The notes under the pieces are model-generated. The model made no database searches and had not been told where the DNA came from. It saw only the letters and a list, made by a program, of their open reading frames with translations. Positions 44,339 to 52,347 of a DNA stretch of 60,095 nt are shown here, one piece after another. This stretch comes from Bacteroidaceae bacterium (lineage in GTDB: Bacteria > Bacteroidota > Bacteroidia > Bacteroidales > Bacteroidaceae). The stretch covers positions 1 to 60,095 of the forward strand of contig JAGCGS010000027.1 of NCBI GenBank assembly GCA_017649485.1, written 5' to 3'. A program made the position numbers and the translations under genes. Each line of letters starts with the position of its first letter. The stretch's first letter is position 1.

Positions 44339-45574
44339 CTAATCCAATATCTTTTGCATAAAAGGCTTCAGCTCTTCTGTGAGCAGCGATTCCAAATTTC
44401 CGCAGGCATCCATAGCGGCTTTGGCCTCAGCACTATTGATGTTATTACGGAAAGGCTGAGGGATGGCCTGAATGGCATCGGCAGCTGCCTGAATAGCCTG
44501 CTTTACCTTCGTGTCGAAAACCTCATCAACCTTCTTAACCAAAGCCGAAAGAGACTTTTCATTCACATTTCCATCCAATGAACCATAGTAAGCGTTGCGG
44601 ATGGAATATATGTTATTGGTATAGTCATCGCGGGAATGCCAACTGTACCAAGACTCTACAGCATAGAGTGCCTCTTCGGTCTTGCCATCCTCATACAAAC
44701 TCACAGGGTCACCAATCTTGGATGCACCCACCTCACTGGCGATGTCAGCACAACCATCGATAATCTGCTCGATGCAGTTGATGGCACTATTGAAGCCCTC
44801 TGTACCATCGTGCGCCTTAAATATTTCAGCATAGCTTTTGCCTCCATTGTAAGACACGCTCCAGTCAGCATATAATGTGTTGGCATCAGCACGCAACAGG
44901 GCTGATACGGCTTGCATATAGTTAGCCCAAGCATCTTTATTGGCATCGGCATACTCCATAATATTGGGGTTGGTAGAACTAGTAGTAGCAGAAATTGTAC
45001 GAGGCTCGCCATCCTTGAATGCCAGGTACTCCAATGTATGGAAACCCCGAACACTCTGTACTGCCTCGATATTTTCATCATCCTCATCATAATCACCAGT
45101 CCATTCCAAAGCAGCCCAATCGGCTGAGTTCAGTATGGCAGCAATAGATACCTGGTCAAGCGGCCAACTGTCCATGTTAGGGTCAAGACCTTTGTCTGCC
45201 ACAGGACCAAATAAGAATGCCTCACTTGATTCCCAAGGTTCGCGGGCATCCAGCCATGCAATGGCGACATCTTCAAAAGCAAGGTCAGATGGAGCCTCAC
45301 GGAACTTCTCAACAGCCTTGTTCAACGCTTCGTTCTTCTCTGCCAGCGCCTTATAGGTGGGCAGCACCACCCCATCCACATACTGAGCAACCGCAGCACT
45401 CAAATCTTCCTCTGTCACAGATACAGTGGGTGTTGGTGTAGGAGTAGGTGAAGGTGTAGGCATTGGTGTTGGTGTAGGAGTTAGTGTAGGAGCTGGTTCA
45501 TTCTTGTCTCCTCCACAAGCGGTCACAGCAAATGCCAAAGCAAATGCCATCATACTGTAAACGATCTTCTTCAT
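44339..45574 (-). CDS. Imelysin (M75) family lipoprotein
   Basis: The 411-residue protein has a lipobox TAC (Cys20) and a Thr-Pro repeat linker (about 30-50). The imelysin domain has REPWESSEAFLFGPV (111-125) and the conserved GxHxxE as GFHTLE (177-182), which in the family binds metal. Imelysins (IrpA, EfeO-like) are iron-regulated and linked to periplasmic iron handling. The linker DNA is a hexamer tandem repeat (45428-45490), so its length could vary without frameshift. It pairs with the DUF1111 gene. Confidence 0.92.
   Translation of the reverse strand: MKKIVYSMMAFALAFAVTACGGDKNEPAPTLTPTPTPMPTPSPTPTPTPTVSVTEEDLSAAVAQYVDGVVLPTYKALAEKNEALNKAVEKFREAPSDLAFEDVAIAWLDAREPWESSEAFLFGPVADKGLDPNMDSWPLDQVSIAAILNSADWAALEWTGDYDEDDENIEAVQSVRGFHTLEYLAFKDGEPRTISATTSSTNPNIMEYADANKDAWANYMQAVSALLRADANTLYADWSVSYNGGKSYAEIFKAHDGTEGFNSAINCIEQIIDGCADIASEVGASKIGDPVSLYEDGKTEEALYAVESWYSWHSRDDYTNNIYSIRNAYYGSLDGNVNEKSLSALVKKVDEVFDTKVKQAIQAAADAIQAIPQPFRNNINSAEAKAAMDACGNLESLLTEELKPFMQKILD
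45428..45490. repeat. Hexamer microsatellite encoding the Thr-Pro linker
   Basis: About ten imperfect copies of GGTGTN (plus strand) encode alternating Thr-Pro with occasional Met or Ser. Slippage by whole units would lengthen or shorten the lipoprotein tether in frame. Confidence 0.7.
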
Positions 45575-45599
45575 ATATTTCTATTTATTAATAAATTTT

Positions 45600-45627
45600 C
45601 AATAGTTAATGGTTAATGATTAATGCT
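45600..45627. repeat. Heptamer repeat, four units, over the porin stop
   Basis: CAATAGT, TAATGGT, TAATGAT, TAATGCT in 7-bp phase; the porin stop codon (45620-45622) lies inside. Confidence 0.6.
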
Positions 45628-46966
45628 TAAAAAACCATCCTGCATACGCAATGCCAATATTGAACTCATTCTCACTATTATAACCCGTTGAGCCAAATAC
45701 TTTTTGTGTACCAATCTGACGGGTAGTAAAGTCTGCCTTCACTACTAAATTGGCTAATGGCTTCCAGTTCAAACCCACACGCCACATACTCACTTGGCAT
45801 CTCACATCGGCTGTTTGTCCCTCATCCATCACCTGTTGAGGATTATAATATTCATAATGAGCAAATGGAATCACTTCAGGAAATTTATCATTCTTGAAAA
45901 ACGATTTTACCCTCACACCCAAATCTGCACTGTAGGTCAGTGCGCCAGAAGCAAAAGGCGCTTTGCGTCCATAGGGCGATAGTTTGGAGTAGCTATTGTT
46001 GATGCGCGTGATGCCTGCAGCATGGCCCACATGACCACTTTGAATGTTGCCTTTTACTATAAAAAAAGGATTGTTGTATTCTCCATCGATGTTCCAAATA
46101 CGCACAGGAATCTTGCCCAATGAGGTGTAGGTGCTCAGTTTGTCGGCATTGCCTCCAGCATCGTTTATAAAATAAAACGATCCTCCGATTCGCAAACCAG
46201 GCACACCTACATAGTCTAAACGGGCTACCCATGCTGGTGAAGTGAAGTTATCCAATTCAAAGAGATTCTGGCGTCCACCTTTCACCCAATCATATTTACT
46301 GAAACCATTGGGATTCAAGCCTGCCACCACCATAGCCTGATAGCTGAAGGTGCTATAACCCTTTCCAATTGTACCAAAGAGAGATATACCGGTTTCATGC
46401 CAAGTGGATGGGAACATTGTAGTTTCACCCTCAGGGCGTGTGGTACCAAAGAAATTGACCGGCTCATGATGTGCGTTTGTCAATCCTACAGGCAGTACAA
46501 GATGTCCTGCGCGAATATTAAACTCGCGAGTGATGAGGCGAGTGATATGGAACTGCTCCAGCGCCACTTCTCCACCTTTTTCAAACTCCTGCTCATATTC
46601 ACCATTCTCACTTCCTGTGCCAGTTTCTAATTCATAGGCTGTCCCAACCCCACCTGACTCAAACTCAATCTCCGCTCCCAATATCCATTTGGTTGACAAC
46701 TTATAGTCGAGTGCCAATACAAATCGGGGAATCGCTACCTCAGCATGGTTCTTCTTGCTGTTGCCTACAATAGATCCATTCCAACGGTTCAAACCATAGT
46801 CTTTCCAAGAAGCATACATCTCGCCATAGCCTCCAAAACGGAAACGCCAGTCGCTTTCATAGTCTGTTGTTACCGACTGATATTTGTTTACTTGATGACT
46901 ATTTTGTGCATTCAAGCCTTTGATTACTATACAACAAAGTATGAATAATGTCAAAATTCTATTCAT
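45620..46966 (-). CDS. Outer-membrane beta-barrel porin, first gene of the iron/redox cluster
   Basis: The 448-residue protein has a signal peptide ending in GLNAQ. The segments FRFGGYGEMYASWKDYG, EIEFESGGVGTAYELETG and FNIRAGHLVLPVGLTNAHHE are typical of Bacteroidetes porins, ending in WFFKH. No precise family is assigned and the cargo is unknown. The gene lies 45 nt upstream of the imelysin gene and has the likely promoter of the whole cluster. The last residue and stop fall within heptamer repeats. Confidence 0.75.
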   Translation of the reverse strand: MNRILTLFILCCIVIKGLNAQNSHQVNKYQSVTTDYESDWRFRFGGYGEMYASWKDYGLNRWNGSIVGNSKKNHAEVAIPRFVLALDYKLSTKWILGAEIEFESGGVGTAYELETGTGSENGEYEQEFEKGGEVALEQFHITRLITREFNIRAGHLVLPVGLTNAHHEPVNFFGTTRPEGETTMFPSTWHETGISLFGTIGKGYSTFSYQAMVVAGLNPNGFSKYDWVKGGRQNLFELDNFTSPAWVARLDYVGVPGLRIGGSFYFINDAGGNADKLSTYTSLGKIPVRIWNIDGEYNNPFFIVKGNIQSGHVGHAAGITRINNSYSKLSPYGRKAPFASGALTYSADLGVRVKSFFKNDKFPEVIPFAHYEYYNPQQVMDEGQTADVRCQVSMWRVGLNWKPLANLVVKADFTTRQIGTQKVFGSTGYNSENEFNIGIAYAGWFFKH

Positions 46967-46992
46967 TCTATTAGCAAATATTTTTACGTCTG

Positions 46993-47023
46993 CAAAGGTA
47001 GGATGAATCTAAATAGTCAGAAA
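46993..47023 (-). promoter_or_regulatory. Probable promoter of the eight-gene iron/redox cluster
   Basis: On the minus strand, TACCTTTG (47000-46993) is a perfect -7, and TTTC (47023-47020) at 19 nt is a one-mismatch -33. The ATG follows after 26 nt. I cannot identify a Fur box with confidence. Confidence 0.55.
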
Positions 47024-47108
47024 TACCTATTTGTGGTTAAAAGGGGATGTAGGGTTAATAAGTAATGGGTATAATGGAATGAAGGGGACTGGAGAAAGGG
47101 GATAATAA

Positions 47109-47138
47109 AATCAGGGGACTGGAATCAGTCCCCTGATT
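47109..47138 (-). terminator. Terminator after purU
   Basis: AATCAGGGGACTG (47109-47121) pairs with CAGTCCCCTGATT (47126-47138), a perfect 13-bp stem with a 4-nt loop. On the minus strand it is followed by TTTTATTAT, so it ends the purU transcript. Confidence 0.85.
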
Positions 47139-47149
47139 GGTAAGAAGCT

Positions 47150-48007
47150 TTAGTTGAAAATCACCGTTTTATTTTTATACGTTAGTATCTTGCGCTCAAT
47201 ATGCTTCTGCACAGCTCGCGAGAGGACTATCTTTTCGAGGTCTTTGCCCTTGTTTACCAAAGTTTCAATGGTGTCCTTATGGGTTACCCGCACCACATCT
47301 TGCTCAATGATAGGACCTGCATCCAGCTCTGTGGTAATGTAGTGAGCAGTGGCACCAATGATCTTCACACCACGTTCGAAAGCGGCATGATAAGGCTTGG
47401 CACCCACGAAAGCCGGCAGGAATGAGTGATGGATATTGATAATCTTATGGCGATATTTCTCAATCATCTGTTCAGAGATAACCTGCATATAGCGTGCCAA
47501 GACGATAAAAGTAACACCATTATCACGCAGCAATTGCATCTCACGCTCTTCTTGCTCCGCCTTGTTTTCCTTAGTGATGGGCAGGCAATGATATGGGATG
47601 CCAAACTGCTCAGCCACATGTCGCATATCCTCATGGTTGCTGATAATGAGTGGTATCTCCACATCCCACTCCCCAGCACTATACCTTGCCAGCAGGTCAT
47701 AGATGCAATGCGACATCTTGGATACGAATATCGCCATGCGAGGCTTCTGGTCGGAGAAGTAGATGCGGAAATACATGCCATATTTCTGGCCATAGAGGGT
47801 GGCAAAGAAGTCTTCTATCTTCTCTTCAGGAATAGCAAAGCCCTCCAGCTCCCACTCTATACGCATAAAAAAGATGTTCTCTACCCTATCAACATATTGA
47901 TCTAGATAGATGATATTGCCTTGGTTGACCGTAATAAAGTTAGTGACATCTGAAATGATGCCAGGGCGGTCAGGGCAGTGCAGTAGTATAATAGCCGTTT
48001 TTTTCAT
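47150..48007 (-). CDS. purU: Formyltetrahydrofolate deformylase
   Basis: The 285-residue protein has an N-terminal ACT domain (LLHCPDRPGIISDVTNFI) and a C-terminal formyl-transferase fold with NIHHSFLPAFVGAKPYHAAFERG and ATAHYITTELDAGPIIEQ. PurU releases formate from 10-formyl-THF. It overlaps the upstream peptidase gene by 4 nt and ends the operon at a strong terminator. Confidence 0.95.
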   Translation of the reverse strand: MKKTAIILLHCPDRPGIISDVTNFITVNQGNIIYLDQYVDRVENIFFMRIEWELEGFAIPEEKIEDFFATLYGQKYGMYFRIYFSDQKPRMAIFVSKMSHCIYDLLARYSAGEWDVEIPLIISNHEDMRHVAEQFGIPYHCLPITKENKAEQEEREMQLLRDNGVTFIVLARYMQVISEQMIEKYRHKIINIHHSFLPAFVGAKPYHAAFERGVKIIGATAHYITTELDAGPIIEQDVVRVTHKDTIETLVNKGKDLEKIVLSRAVQKHIERKILTYKNKTVIFN

Positions 48008-51000
48008 TTTACTCCTTTCATCATTTCTTTAACAGCAGTTTCCAACTGGCGGTCATAACCATTCATTACATCTTCTGGAGTGTTATAAACGGTAATGTCG
48101 GGTTTAAGCTCGGTATTCTCCTGATATACACCATCCATATCTACACAACCTACCTGTGGGATTCCAAATACCAACGTGCGATCCATTAACGTTTCCCACC
48201 ACACAGCAGTCATAGTGCCTGCAACTGGGGAACCGATAAGCTTGCCAATGCCCAGCGTTTTATACACCCAGGGGAAACCATGACCATTACTATAGTCATT
48301 CTCACAAATCAAGACACAGGAAGGCTTAGTCCACTTGTTATATGGGTCATAGCCAATATATTGATCTCGAGGCACGAAATGCTGGTATTCTTTACCACCC
48401 AGTAACGTGCAAAGGTCATCATGCAACCAGCCACCACCATTGTTACGCTCATCCACAATCATAGCTTGCTTCTGGCGGTTCTCATCGCTGAGGATATCAG
48501 CATAAACTTGACGGAATGAAGGGCTATCCATAGCACGAACATGAACATAACCCACCTTACCACCAGAAAGTTTCTCCACCAGTTTCTTGTTGCGATCTAC
48601 CCAACGCTTATAGAGTAGGTCAGTAAGCTGAGAGGCAGATACGGGCTTAACTGTCACATCGAAGCGTTTGCCTGTCTTTGGATTATAGACACTTACACGC
48701 ACATTCTTGCCAGCCTTACCGTCTAACATTGGATAATAATCTGTATTCTTGAGAATGGACTGGTCATCTATCTTCTCGATAATGCAACCCTCAACCACCT
48801 CTGTATTCTTCACAGCAAATGGTCCTTTGGCTATGACTTCTTTTACTTTGAGACCATCACCTGTATAGCTCCAGTCATAGAATAAACCCAAAGACGCAGT
48901 AGCCAACTGAGGGCCTGCAGGACTATAGCGTGTGCCAGTATGAGAAGCATTCAACTCACCCAACATCTCACTGGTCATCTCGGCAAAATCGTAGTTATTA
49001 TTGATATAAGGCAGGAAACGGCGATAGTTGTCACGCATCTTAGGCCAGTCAGTGCCATGCAGATTCACGTTGTAGAACTTGTCCAACACCTGCTGCCAAA
49101 TGTGGTCGAACAAGTAAGCACGTTCTTCGGCAGGACGATAGTTAAAGTTAGCCTCAAAGCCGATATTCTTACTGCTTTTCTTGTCTAAGTCCACTTCCTT
49201 GATGCCACCTTGTGCTGCCAAATATAGCTTCTTGAAATCCTTGTCTGGCAATAATTCAGCGCGTCCTACATTCTTCAAAACGATGGATGTGCTACCCTCT
49301 TTGAGGTCATGCATCCACAGGTCGGCACCAGCCTCGAAAGAAGCTGTATAATAAAGCTTGTCACCCTTCGGACTAAGCACAGCATCAGCCAAGTGAGAAG
49401 AGTTGACTGTGAGACGAACTACACGATCTTTACAGTTTTCGAGGTCGAATTTCAGTGGCTCAACATCTTTAGGTTGAGCATTATCGCCTTTGGCATCCTT
49501 TTCTGTGTCCTTCTTGTCTTTCTCCTTTTCTTTCTCTGCATCTTCACGCAATGCGGTTTCTTCTTTATTCTGCTGGAACTGCTCGAAAGCATCGAGATCG
49601 AAGAACATGATATATACATCATCCTCAGCACCCCAGCTGCCATGACTACGATAGCCAGCACGGTCGGAGTTGAAAATCATAGCCTTACCACCTAATACCC
49701 ACTTAGCGTTGGTATCGTTGTAGCCGCTTTGTGTAAGGTTGTGGATTTCGCCATTGCCAGAAGCATTGACCAATGCCACATCCTTGTTGTTCCAACCGCC
49801 ATAACCTATGTAGTTGGTAAGCAGCCAACGGCTATCCGGACTCCACTGGAACCACTGGTCGCCATCGCTATAGCTATACTCATATTTACCGTCCATAGCG
49901 GTTACAACCTTTTTCGTTGCCAGATCAATAACCCGCAAGGTGGTTCGGTTCTCCAAGAAAGCCACCTTCTTACCGTCAGGGCTATAGAAAGGCTGGAATG
50001 AAGTAATCTTGGTATTTGTCAGCTTTTCTTCCTTAATATCTGTAGCATAAGTAAAGAGTTTCTCATCATCCTTGCCCAACTTCGACTGATATATCTGCCA
50101 GTATCCATCGCGCTCGGCTGCATAGACAATAGCACGTCCGTCTGGAGCAAAATTGATGCTTCGTTCTTGTTCTGGGGTATTGGTGATACGCTTGGTGGTA
50201 TCATACTCAGTAGAAGTAACATAAACATCGCCATGTATGATGAAAGCCACCTCTTTGCCATTAGGTGAAACAGATATTTCTGTTGCGCCATTTCGCTGTA
50301 CCTGACGAATCAGGTCTTTGTCACTTCTGTCTGATACAACAGTAACATTCACTTTCTGAGGCTGAGCACCCTCTTTCATGGTATATAGCTCGCCATTGTA
50401 GCCAAAGCAAAGAGTCCCATTGTTGGCAACACTCAAGAAACGCACCGGATGATCCATCAAGCTGGTAAGTTGAACATCTGAATTGCCATCAATGCTGCGT
50501 TTGAATACATTGAAAGTGCCTTTCTGCTCACTGAGGTAGTAGAACGAATTACCATCAGCTGCCCATACAGGATTGCGGTCTTCGCCATAATAAGTGGTAA
50601 GCTGCTTGTATTCATAAGCACCGCCCTTGGGTGTTGCCATCCAAACATCTCGAGTTACGGACGATTCGTGGTGTTTGCGCCATTGGTCTTCCATACCTTT
50701 GCGGTCATGATAAAGCAGCACTCCATTATTGCCTACATTCACATCTTCCAGAGTTACTGAAGAGAACAGATGTGGGCGACCGCCTTCTGTGCTGACAGTA
50801 TATACTTGCTGGTAGCGCTGTGGGAAGATAACTGACTGGGCATCTGGCATCAAGTTGGCCTGGAACAAGATGGTCTTTGCATCCAGGAAAGCCATAGGTA
50901 TTTCAGAGCCAGAGTGTGTGGTAAGCCTCTTGGGTGCACCACCATCACGGCTCATAATATAGATATCATAACCACCCTCACGACTGGAGGCGAAGGCAAT

Positions 51001-51234
51001 CTGTCTGCCATCAGGACTCCATACTGGATAAGAGTCCTGTTCGCCATTGGTGGTCAGCTGTATTGCCTTGCCGCCTGTTACTGGCACAGTAAAGATGTCA
51101 CCTTTATACGAAAAAGCGATGACAGAGCCATCGGGAGAAATAGCGCTGTGGCGCATCCACAAAGGGTTCTCCTGGGCTGTGGCACTCAATGCAGCTGTGA
51201 ATGCCAAAAATGATACGATTGATTTTATTCTCAT
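48004..51234 (-). CDS. Tricorn-like S41 peptidase with WD40-like propeller
   Basis: The 1076-residue exported protein has a signal peptide ending in LSATAQ. The N-terminal two thirds hold PD40/WD40-like propeller repeats (AISPDGSVIAFSYKGDIFTV, SPDGRQIAFASSREGGYDIY and further SPDGK units). A Lys/Glu-rich insert sits near 565-600. A PDZ-like segment precedes the S41 core, with VDERNNGGGWLHDDL and the nucleophile region NDYSNGHGFPWVYKTLGIGK (around residue 980-1000). Tricorn-type proteases degrade peptides. It is flanked by ATGA overlaps on both sides (bcp and purU). Confidence 0.9.
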   Translation of the reverse strand: MRIKSIVSFLAFTAALSATAQENPLWMRHSAISPDGSVIAFSYKGDIFTVPVTGGKAIQLTTNGEQDSYPVWSPDGRQIAFASSREGGYDIYIMSRDGGAPKRLTTHSGSEIPMAFLDAKTILFQANLMPDAQSVIFPQRYQQVYTVSTEGGRPHLFSSVTLEDVNVGNNGVLLYHDRKGMEDQWRKHHESSVTRDVWMATPKGGAYEYKQLTTYYGEDRNPVWAADGNSFYYLSEQKGTFNVFKRSIDGNSDVQLTSLMDHPVRFLSVANNGTLCFGYNGELYTMKEGAQPQKVNVTVVSDRSDKDLIRQVQRNGATEISVSPNGKEVAFIIHGDVYVTSTEYDTTKRITNTPEQERSINFAPDGRAIVYAAERDGYWQIYQSKLGKDDEKLFTYATDIKEEKLTNTKITSFQPFYSPDGKKVAFLENRTTLRVIDLATKKVVTAMDGKYEYSYSDGDQWFQWSPDSRWLLTNYIGYGGWNNKDVALVNASGNGEIHNLTQSGYNDTNAKWVLGGKAMIFNSDRAGYRSHGSWGAEDDVYIMFFDLDAFEQFQQNKEETALREDAEKEKEKDKKDTEKDAKGDNAQPKDVEPLKFDLENCKDRVVRLTVNSSHLADAVLSPKGDKLYYTASFEAGADLWMHDLKEGSTSIVLKNVGRAELLPDKDFKKLYLAAQGGIKEVDLDKKSSKNIGFEANFNYRPAEERAYLFDHIWQQVLDKFYNVNLHGTDWPKMRDNYRRFLPYINNNYDFAEMTSEMLGELNASHTGTRYSPAGPQLATASLGLFYDWSYTGDGLKVKEVIAKGPFAVKNTEVVEGCIIEKIDDQSILKNTDYYPMLDGKAGKNVRVSVYNPKTGKRFDVTVKPVSASQLTDLLYKRWVDRNKKLVEKLSGGKVGYVHVRAMDSPSFRQVYADILSDENRQKQAMIVDERNNGGGWLHDDLCTLLGGKEYQHFVPRDQYIGYDPYNKWTKPSCVLICENDYSNGHGFPWVYKTLGIGKLIGSPVAGTMTAVWWETLMDRTLVFGIPQVGCVDMDGVYQENTELKPDITVYNTPEDVMNGYDRQLETAVKEMMKGVK

Positions 51235-51680
51235 GACAATATCTGATTAGCGTGATCCTTTACTTTGATTTCTTTAGGGGTGATAATGCGTTCAATCACT
51301 CCCTCCTCATTGATAATGAAGGTGGTTCGGAAGGTACCCATGTACTTGCGCCCATACATGCTTTTCTCACCCCAAACGCCCATTTGCTGTACTAAAGTCA
51401 ATTCCGTATCAGCAATCAAGGAGAAAGGCAGTTCGTGCTTGGCAATAAATTTCTGATGTTTTTGCGCATCATCTACACTTACACCCAACACCTCATAACC
51501 TTGTTTGCGAAGGGCACTGTAATTATCACGCAGGTTGCAAGCCTCGGTGGTGCAACCTGGGGTCATGTCTTTAGGGTAGAAATACAATACCAATTTCTTA
51601 CCTGCGAAATCGCTCAGTTTGATTTCGCGTCCGTTTTCATCGTGTCCCAGAATATTGGGAGCTTTGTCTCCTACTTTCAT
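51231..51680 (-). CDS. bcp: Thioredoxin-dependent peroxiredoxin (Bcp type)
   Basis: The 149-residue protein has the peroxidatic motif FYPKDMTPGCTTEACNLRD (Cys near 43 with a second Cys five residues on), typical of the atypical 2-Cys Bcp/PrxQ group. It reduces peroxides with thioredoxin. Its stop overlaps the next start by 4 nt. Confidence 0.94.
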   Translation of the reverse strand: MKVGDKAPNILGHDENGREIKLSDFAGKKLVLYFYPKDMTPGCTTEACNLRDNYSALRKQGYEVLGVSVDDAQKHQKFIAKHELPFSLIADTELTLVQQMGVWGEKSMYGRKYMGTFRTTFIINEEGVIERIITPKEIKVKDHANQILS

Positions 51681-51735
51681 ATTATTATATTTTTGTTTAT
51701 TCTTAATATTATATGATTTATAGACTGAATGGAGA

Positions 51736-52347
51736 TTAGCCGAAGTCTAAAAGGCGAGGGCCTTCACGTATGACCTCAGGCTCGCCAGTGGTGCAGTCAA
51801 TTACTGCTGAACCTACTGTATCGCCAAAACCTCCATCGATGACCAGATCCACCTGACTGCCCAAGCTTTCATCCATCAATTCGGGATTCACCAGATAATC
51901 CACCTCGTCATCATCGAAAGGTACAGAAGACACCATGAGGGGCGCATCCAACATACTGGCAATCTCACGAACAATCACGTTGTCAGGCATACGAAAACCA
52001 ACCTCCTTTCGGTTTCGGAAAATGCGTGGCAAACGACTTGTTGCATTAAGGATAAAGGTAAATGGTCCAGGCAGATTGCGTTTCATCAGCTTGAATGAGT
52101 TGTTATCCACTTTGGCATACTCGCTGATGGTGCTCATGTCATAACAAATCACGGAAAGGCGGTTCTTCTTCGGGTCGATATTCTTCAATCTGCACACCCG
52201 CTCTACAGCACGCTCTTTCAGGGCATTGCATGCTAACGCATACTTAGTGTCAGTAGGCATGATGATAATGCCACCATCATTCAGCAAATCTACCACCTGC
52301 TGGATATCAGCAGGATTGTTGTTTTTTTCGTACAGTTTCAGTATCAT
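51736..52347 (-). CDS. L-threonylcarbamoyladenylate synthase (Sua5/YciO/YrdC family)
   Basis: The start is set at ATG 52347 (MILKLYEKN) because it overlaps the helicase stop by 4 nt; a longer frame to 52392 adds non-conserved residues. The 203-residue protein has GGIIIMPTDTKYALAC, the KRNLPGPFTFILNAT segment and VGFRMPDN, typical of the YrdC fold. The family makes threonylcarbamoyl-AMP for tRNA t6A; YciO-type relatives may have another role, and this short form could be YciO-like. Confidence 0.85.
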   Translation of the reverse strand: MILKLYEKNNNPADIQQVVDLLNDGGIIIMPTDTKYALACNALKERAVERVCRLKNIDPKKNRLSVICYDMSTISEYAKVDNNSFKLMKRNLPGPFTFILNATSRLPRIFRNRKEVGFRMPDNVIVREIASMLDAPLMVSSVPFDDDEVDYLVNPELMDESLGSQVDLVIDGGFGDTVGSAVIDCTTGEPEVIREGPRLLDFG

